NCBI RefSeq assembly: GCF_048571275.1
Contig: NZ_CP182357.1
Coordinates: 1-64,000, forward strand
From: Marinarcus sediminis
Lineage (GTDB): Bacteria; Campylobacterota; Campylobacteria; Campylobacterales; Arcobacteraceae
DNA length: 64,000 bases
Reading direction: 5' to 3'
Shown here: in pieces, positions 59,454 through 64,000 of the stretch
How the letters are laid out: each line of letters starts with the position of its first letter
How positions within the stretch are numbered: position 1 is the stretch's first letter
The notes under the pieces: model-generated
Databases searched by the model: none
What the model was told of the DNA's origin: nothing
The model's input: only the letters and a program-made list of their open reading frames with translations
Translations under genes and position numbers: made by a program

Positions 59454-60509
59454 ATGAGATTACATCTATTATTGAGTTTAAGTTTAATGTTTTTTTTCAC
59501 GGGGTGTGTGTTAGTACAACCCAATTATATGACTTCAAATGACAAACGTTTGGTCTATCAAAGTGTTCAAAATGAGATTGAAGAGTATAAAGTTCAAGCA
59601 GACATCTATTATCATACAGGTTACTATGCCGATGCCGCAAACGCTTATGAAATGGTCAATTTTTATGAAGACGCTATTGTTATCCCTTTAGAAAAAATTC
59701 GTGCAACGCGTTTAAAAGCGAAAAAAAATGCCAAATCTCACTATTACAGAGCCTTAAAGTATCTCAAAAACAATAAAAAACGGGCATTGATTGAATTGAA
59801 TAAAACCCTGCGAAATAATCCAAATTTCAAAGACACAAAAATCCGATTTGAAACACTTAAAAAGGATATCAAAATTCAAGCTATGTTAAACAAGATGGAA
59901 GAGAGTTTAAAACATGAGCTCAACAAAGATTTAAATCAAGCAAATACTCTCAAACGAATAGAAAAAGCAACAAACAAACTCTCCACCTATGACGACAGCA
60001 ATTCATTGGTTATAGAGGCCAAAAACACATTAAAGAAACAACGAGAACTGCTCCTTTCTAACGCCATTACTCTGTATAATCAAGGTAATTTAGACTCTGC
60101 GGAAAAGAAATTTCAACTCATCCAATCGGTTTATCCAAAAGATACCGTTTGTAGAAAATATCTTTCAAATATTTTTGCAAAAAAAGATTTGAAAATTACA
60201 CTTCAAAAAGCAAAAAAAGCGTTAAAAGCCAATGATTTACCTTCGGTCATATCTTTGTGTGAAAAAGCCATGGAATATGCGCCTTACAACAGTGAAGCGC
60301 GTACTTTATCACAAACGGCAAAAAAAGAGTATGAGAAACAAATACCAAAACTCATTGATGAAGGGAAAACTTTTTACAACAACCAAGATTTTGTAAATGC
60401 CAAAAAACGATTCCAGTCTGTTCTTCTTTGGGATGCAGACAATGGCACCTGTTTGGCTTACATTAAAAAAATCGATCAACAATTAAAAACAATAGAGAGC
60501 CTCCGATAA
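59454..60509 (+). CDS. TPR lipoprotein downstream of the cyclase
   Basis: A 351-residue lipoprotein: lipobox FTGC with Cys18. The mature protein is helical, with TPR-like units (IYYHTGYYADAANAYEMVN, ITLYNQGNLDSAEKKFQLI, GKTFYNNQDFVNAKKRFQSV) and a middle coiled-coil-like region. It may serve as a periplasmic scaffold or sensor for the cyclase encoded just upstream, or in envelope assembly. The short gap (4 bases) argues for co-expression. No closer family recognised. Confidence 0.82.
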   Translation: MRLHLLLSLSLMFFFTGCVLVQPNYMTSNDKRLVYQSVQNEIEEYKVQADIYYHTGYYADAANAYEMVNFYEDAIVIPLEKIRATRLKAKKNAKSHYYRALKYLKNNKKRALIELNKTLRNNPNFKDTKIRFETLKKDIKIQAMLNKMEESLKHELNKDLNQANTLKRIEKATNKLSTYDDSNSLVIEAKNTLKKQRELLLSNAITLYNQGNLDSAEKKFQLIQSVYPKDTVCRKYLSNIFAKKDLKITLQKAKKALKANDLPSVISLCEKAMEYAPYNSEARTLSQTAKKEYEKQIPKLIDEGKTFYNNQDFVNAKKRFQSVLLWDADNGTCLAYIKKIDQQLKTIESLR

Positions 60510-60581
60510 GCTTTTTATTGTTTCTTTAACCCATTAGCAACTTTTCAAAGTCAAAAGCACACTTTTTACATACTTCTTTGT

Positions 60582-60587
60582 TATACT
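60582..60587 (+). promoter_or_regulatory. -10 element of aspA
   Basis: TGTTATACTATT gives TATACT 38 bases before the aspA ATG, in an AT-rich region after a T-rich stretch. Confidence 0.45.
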
Positions 60588-60625
60588 ATTTTATATAAGA
60601 ATAATTTTATATTTAAAGGCAACCT

Positions 60626-62038
60626 ATGGAAGAGTTATACAGAATTGAAAAAGATTTTTTAGGTGAAAAGAAAATTCCAATGAACAGCTATTATGGCATT
60701 CAAACACTAAGAGCCAAAGAGAATTTTGATATTACCAAAACCGACATCTCTTTGTTTCCTAATTTCATAAAATCATTGGCAAAAGTTAAAAAAGCGTGTG
60801 CCTTGACCAACTATGAATTGGGTGATTTAAGTGATATCCAAAAAGATGCCATTGTGCAAGCGTGCAACGAAATCATTGATGGAAAATTTCACGACCAATT
60901 TATTGTGGATCCCATTCAAGGGGGAGCTGGAACTTCTACGAATATGAATGCCAATGAAGTCATAGCCAATCGAGCCTTAGAGATATTGGGGAAACCAAAA
61001 AGTTCATACGATATTATTCATCCCAATAATCATATCAATATGAGCCAATCCACCAATGACGTTTACCCAACGGCGATTAAACTCACCCTTCATGAATTAA
61101 TCTATAAACTCAAAGACTCCTTACGATTCTTAAGGGATTGTTTTGATGAAAGAGCCAATGAGTTCCACGATGTGTTAAAAATGGGAAGAACTCAACTTCA
61201 AGATGCCGTTCCTATGACACTAGGACAAGAGTTTAAAACGTTTGCAGTAATGATTGATGAAGACATTTACCGACTCAGAGATGCCCAAGCCCTTTTAAAA
61301 GAGGTCAATTTAGGTGCAACGGCTATTGGTACAGGAATCAACACCAAAGCCTCTTATCAAAGAAAAGTTATCAGCAATTTACGAGAAGTCACAGGCATTG
61401 ATTATGTCAGTGCAGGTGACTTAATTGAAGCCACACAAGATACGGGTGCGTTTGTACATATTTCAGGCATATTAAAAAGAGTTGCGATTAAAATTTCTAA
61501 AATATGCAACGATTTACGACTGTTAAGTTCTGGTCCACGTGCGGGATTTAATGAAATCAACCTTCCCCCTATGCAACCAGGAAGTTCCATCATGCCAGGA
61601 AAAGTTAACCCTGTTATTCCTGAAGTGGTCAATCAAGTCGCTTTTGAGGTTATTGGAGCCGATACTACTATTTCCATTGCCAGTGAAGGAGGACAACTGC
61701 AACTCAATGTCTTTGAACCCCTTATTGCCTATAAACTTTTTACCTCAATTAATATGATGCGAAGAGCCTTTTACTCTTTGGGTGAAAAGTGTGTCAAAGG
61801 CATTACCGCCAATGAAGATGTTTGTATGGAAAATATTTTAAACTCAGTCACACTCGTAACGTGTCTGAATCCTATTTTAGGGTATGAAAAAAGTTCTGCC
61901 ATTGCCAAAGAAGCTTTGGCTACAAATAAAAGAGTCTATGATATTATTCTGGAACAAAAACTCTTCACCAAAGAGGAGTTAGATGAACTCTTACACCCTA
62001 AAAATATGGTGCATAATTTTATCAAGGAAAGAAAATGA
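60626..62038 (+). CDS. aspA: Aspartate ammonia-lyase
   Basis: Converts aspartate to fumarate and ammonia, feeding fumarate respiration or the TCA cycle. The 470 residues match the fumarase/aspartase superfamily. The signature GSSIMPGKVNPV is intact; the GGAGTSTNMNANEVIANRA and TNDVYPTAIKL blocks are present. It is preferred over fumarase C because of its start RIEKDFLGEKKIP and its overlap with an asparaginase-like gene, which would supply aspartate. Very secure family; aspartase function likely. Confidence 0.94.
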   Translation: MEELYRIEKDFLGEKKIPMNSYYGIQTLRAKENFDITKTDISLFPNFIKSLAKVKKACALTNYELGDLSDIQKDAIVQACNEIIDGKFHDQFIVDPIQGGAGTSTNMNANEVIANRALEILGKPKSSYDIIHPNNHINMSQSTNDVYPTAIKLTLHELIYKLKDSLRFLRDCFDERANEFHDVLKMGRTQLQDAVPMTLGQEFKTFAVMIDEDIYRLRDAQALLKEVNLGATAIGTGINTKASYQRKVISNLREVTGIDYVSAGDLIEATQDTGAFVHISGILKRVAIKISKICNDLRLLSSGPRAGFNEINLPPMQPGSSIMPGKVNPVIPEVVNQVAFEVIGADTTISIASEGGQLQLNVFEPLIAYKLFTSINMMRRAFYSLGEKCVKGITANEDVCMENILNSVTLVTCLNPILGYEKSSAIAKEALATNKRVYDIILEQKLFTKEELDELLHPKNMVHNFIKERK

Positions 62039-62529
62039 AAATAACCGTTTTAAATACCGGTGGAACGTTTAATAAACGATACAATCCTCTTTTAGGAGAA
62101 CTGGAAGTTCCAAGCGATGCTGTGGCATTAGATGATATTTTAAAGTCCATGCACAATGTTGAATTAGAGATTATTAATATTATTTCAAAAGACAGTTTGG
62201 ATATTACCAATGAAGACAGAGAGTGTTTGGTCAATGAAATCAAAAAAAGCCCCAATGAGAAAATCATTATTGTCCATGGTACAGACACCATTGATTTAAC
62301 TTCCGATTTTATTGCAAAACAAATTCAAGATAAAACCGTTGTTCTTACAGGGGCAATGGTTCCTATGAGCATTGATAAAGTGGAAGCCACCATCAACTTT
62401 TCTTTGGCCCTTGGCTTTTTAAATGCCACTGTTCAAAATGGTGTGTATATTGCCATGCACGGTGCCGTAGCTCCCTATAAAACACTCACAAAAAACAGAA
62501 CACTTGGACAGTTTTTACTTCAAGCATAA
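62035..62529 (+). CDS. Half-length asparaginase-domain protein
   Basis: A 164-residue protein equal to the N-terminal domain of L-asparaginase (full enzymes ~330). The catalytic first Thr motif NTGGTF (residues 7-12) and the HGTDTI motif (~80-85) with its Thr-Asp pair are both present, and LTGAMVPM follows. The C-terminal domain is absent, with an ordinary stop and terminator after it, so this is not an obvious recent truncation. It overlaps aspA by 4 bases (ATGA). It may be an active short form, a binding protein or a degraded relic; enzyme activity is uncertain. Confidence 0.82.
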   Translation: MKITVLNTGGTFNKRYNPLLGELEVPSDAVALDDILKSMHNVELEIINIISKDSLDITNEDRECLVNEIKKSPNEKIIIVHGTDTIDLTSDFIAKQIQDKTVVLTGAMVPMSIDKVEATINFSLALGFLNATVQNGVYIAMHGAVAPYKTLTKNRTLGQFLLQA

Positions 62530-62540
62530 AACTTAAATTG

Positions 62541-62568
62541 TAAATATATGCCCGAAGGCATATATTTA
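62541..62568. terminator. Terminator after aspA-asparaginase, shared with the 93-residue gene
   Basis: TAAATATATGCC and GGCATATATTTA (12-base stem, CGAA loop), AT-rich on both sides. Confidence 0.75.
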
Positions 62569-62575
62569 TAAAAAT

Positions 62576-62857
62576 TTATTCTCCACCACCAATGGCGGCA
62601 TTCATCTGTGCATGAACATCTACGTGAACAATTTCATTGTAAACCTCTTTGGCTTTTTGCAAAGCAAGAATGAGTGCATCAATATTTTCATATGGAATTT
62701 CTACTTCTCCTGCAATTTTACCAAATTCATTGATATCGAGCTTTACAACAGGGTCACTGTAATCACCATGCGGTTTTTCAACATGTGTTACATTGATTTT
62801 ATCTTCACCAAAATGGTGAGCCAAACTGATTGATTTTACATGTGTACTTTCAGACAT
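62576..62857 (-). CDS. Small conserved-looking hypothetical protein
   Basis: A 93-residue soluble protein, His-rich at both ends (AHHFGEDKINVTHVEKPHGD; HVDVHAQMN), with a predicted alpha/beta core (VVKLDINEFGKIAGEVEIP and a long helix IDALILALQKAKEVYNEI). AAGGAG precedes the ATG. I do not recognise a family; the histidines might bind metal. It lies between two terminator-flanked genes and is likely monocistronic. Confidence 0.72.
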   Translation of the reverse strand: MSESTHVKSISLAHHFGEDKINVTHVEKPHGDYSDPVVKLDINEFGKIAGEVEIPYENIDALILALQKAKEVYNEIVHVDVHAQMNAAIGGGE

Positions 62858-62976
62858 GACGTGCTCCTTTTATTGATTTTTGAATTATCTATGAATTCAG
62901 TATAACACTAAAAAAAAGAAGCAATGATTAAGTTTTTAAGCTAGATTTAATTTTTTAAGTTTCAATTTACTCTGTT

Positions 62977-63621
62977 TTATTGAGGTTTAAACGATTTGGT
63001 GGTTTTGCATACATGGGGGAATAAACACTCATCACAATCAGGTTTTACAGCTTTACAGGTGTATCTTCCAAACAAAACCATGGCTTGATGAAAAATGTGC
63101 AAATCGCCTTTGAGTTTTTTGACCAAATCGGCTTCGGTTTGCTCTACGGTTTTACCCTCACTTAAACCTAATCGGTGAGAGACTCTAAAAACATGCGTAT
63201 CCACTGCCATTAAATTTGCCCCTTCTGATTCAATCATAAAAACATTGGCAGTTTTGTTTCCCACCCCTGCGAGTTTCATGAGTTGTTTGGTGTCATGGGG
63301 AATATCTCCACCATGAAACTCCACAACACTGCGAGCCATTTTAATGATATTTTGTGATTTATTGTTAAAAAAAGAGCACGATTTAAGTAACTCTTTGACC
63401 TCTTCAAGTGAGGCTTCTGCCAAATCAAACGGTGTGGGATATTTTTCAAACAATGCAGGCGTAATAATATTGACCCGTTTGTCCGTACATTGGGCGGAAA
63501 GTATAATGGCAATAAGCAGTTCAAAATCATTTTTATAATGCAGTTCAGTTACCGCATCGGAATATTTTTCAACAAAGGCTTCTTTTATTATTTCTATATC
63601 TTTTTTTGTTGCTTTTTTCAT
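62977..63621 (-). CDS. nth: Endonuclease III
   Basis: A DNA glycosylase/AP lyase removing oxidised pyrimidines. It is 214 residues long. The HhH motif is LKLAGVGNKTANVF with the catalytic Lys; the catalytic Asp is in MAVDTHVFRVSHRLGL; the [4Fe-4S] cluster is C-x6-C-x2-C-x5-C in CKAVKPDCDECLFPHVC. I place the start at the ATG at 63621 (MKKATKKDIEIIKEAF), 47 codons inside a longer frame, because it matches family length. The ribosome binding site is weak. Confidence 0.95.
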   Translation of the reverse strand: MKKATKKDIEIIKEAFVEKYSDAVTELHYKNDFELLIAIILSAQCTDKRVNIITPALFEKYPTPFDLAEASLEEVKELLKSCSFFNNKSQNIIKMARSVVEFHGGDIPHDTKQLMKLAGVGNKTANVFMIESEGANLMAVDTHVFRVSHRLGLSEGKTVEQTEADLVKKLKGDLHIFHQAMVLFGRYTCKAVKPDCDECLFPHVCKTTKSFKPQ

Positions 63622-63734
63622 CTTGAAATTGTATTGTATTTTTTTAAATATTGCATTAAATGTTTCAATACAGATTTCAAATAAGATAAAAATAATAAAA
63701 TTTGAAATTATTGAAGAATTATATGGAATTTTGC

Positions 63735-63740
63735 TATACT
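63735..63740 (+). promoter_or_regulatory. -10 element of the HDOD gene
   Basis: TTGCTATACTTAT gives TATACT 52 bases before the ATG at 63793. Confidence 0.45.
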
Positions 63741-63792
63741 TATTCTTAATTGATAACAACAAGTATTTAAGAGTTAGAATGGAGGAAAATTC

Positions 63793-64000
63793 ATGAAAAA
63801 TAATTTGCTGTATGAAAAAATTGATGCCTTGCCTCCATTACCCAGAACCATATTGGAATTAGAAGAGTTTAAAAGAACTCCGGATAAACAACCTGAAGTA
63901 TTGCTTGATATCATCCGTCAAGATCCTTTAGTTGTGGCCACTATTTTAAAAATTGCTAACTCTGCCATGTTTGGTTTTAAAAGCAGCGTTGAAACACCCA
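63793..64000 (+). CDS. HDOD-domain protein, 5' part
   Basis: The gene runs off the right edge; 69 residues are visible. The start KIDALPPLPRTILELEEF and the block DIIRQDPLVVATILKIANSAMFG are the typical opening of an HDOD domain, a signalling-linked HD relative. A GGAGG lies about 7 bases before the ATG. Further domains, for example a receiver, kinase or GGDEF, cannot be seen. Confidence 0.85.
   Translation, partial: MKNNLLYEKIDALPPLPRTILELEEFKRTPDKQPEVLLDIIRQDPLVVATILKIANSAMFGFKSSVETP

Noticed and set aside
63622..63762. Longer start for nth (47 extra codons)
   Set aside because: The extra segment is AT-rich and hydrophobic, unlike endonuclease III, and the ATG at 63621 gives the normal length.
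1..64000. tRNA, rRNA, insertion sequence or prophage genes
   Set aside because: I looked through the intergenic gaps and found no cloverleaf, transposase, integrase or phage-like gene; the gaps are short and AT-rich. A tRNAscan or Rfam search could still find a small RNA.

Overview
The window is a gene-dense, low-GC bacterial chromosome segment with about 65 protein genes, no tRNA, rRNA, CRISPR array or insertion sequence that I could see, and no gene-free gap over 300 bases. Gene content points to Campylobacterota, most likely an Arcobacter-type organism (inference). The signs are an iron-regulated flavodoxin operon with a small DUF2023-type gene, a histidine kinase with an HQWRQPL phosphorylation box, a full heptose pathway beside pgi, and small operons with TTG starts and 1-8 base overlaps. 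No 16S gene is present to confirm this.

Layout. 0-6 kb: the 3' end of upp, a Fur-box-controlled flavodoxin operon, a sodium:solute symporter, a LytM-type peptidase and a small acidic lipoprotein. 4.6-11.5 kb (minus strand): an operon running hldD-hldE-gmhA-apt-trpB-dedA-pepA. 11.6-17.1 kb: an exported ATP-dependent DNA ligase (+), then gmhB, pgi, a pseudopilin, dnaB and ispG (-). GmhA, HldE, GmhB and HldD together make ADP-L-glycero-D-manno-heptose for LPS core. 17.3-23.2 kb (+): cvpA, lysS, glyA, a SPOR-domain protein and trpE.

23.3-28.4 kb is the most distinctive accessory region. A TPR plus beta-barrel outer-membrane protein resembling Slam (type XI secretion) overlaps by 4 bases a gene that fuses a FecR-type domain, an Asp-Pro repeat linker and a TbpB-like barrel. 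A CHASE2 adenylate cyclase converges on this pair. 28.5-38.1 kb (+): pdxJ, pdxA, an unrecognised P-loop ATPase, pyrH, rpoZ, spoT/rel, tyrS, an FMN-dependent oxidoreductase and a cell-wall amidase. 38-46.8 kb: nudix, lptG-like permease, pth, rplY, a thioredoxin-fold protein, a c-type cytochrome, folD-lepB-rpiB, a GNAT/DUF2156 pair and an HD hydrolase.

46.8-54 kb: an OprC/NosA-like copper TonB receptor, a three-gene cassette of unknown function (WG-like membrane protein, membrane protein, secreted ankyrin protein) and two small hypotheticals. 54-64 kb: an alanine/glycine:cation symporter, a histidine kinase/response regulator pair, a second adenylate cyclase with six 18-residue amphipathic helix repeats followed by a TPR lipoprotein, aspA with a half-length asparaginase-like gene, a small conserved protein, nth, and the start of an HDOD gene.

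Two wall-hydrolase genes (3489 and 36787) appear to begin at ATA and ATT codons. In each, a ribosome binding site and signal peptide lie upstream of the first standard start. This deserves experimental checking.
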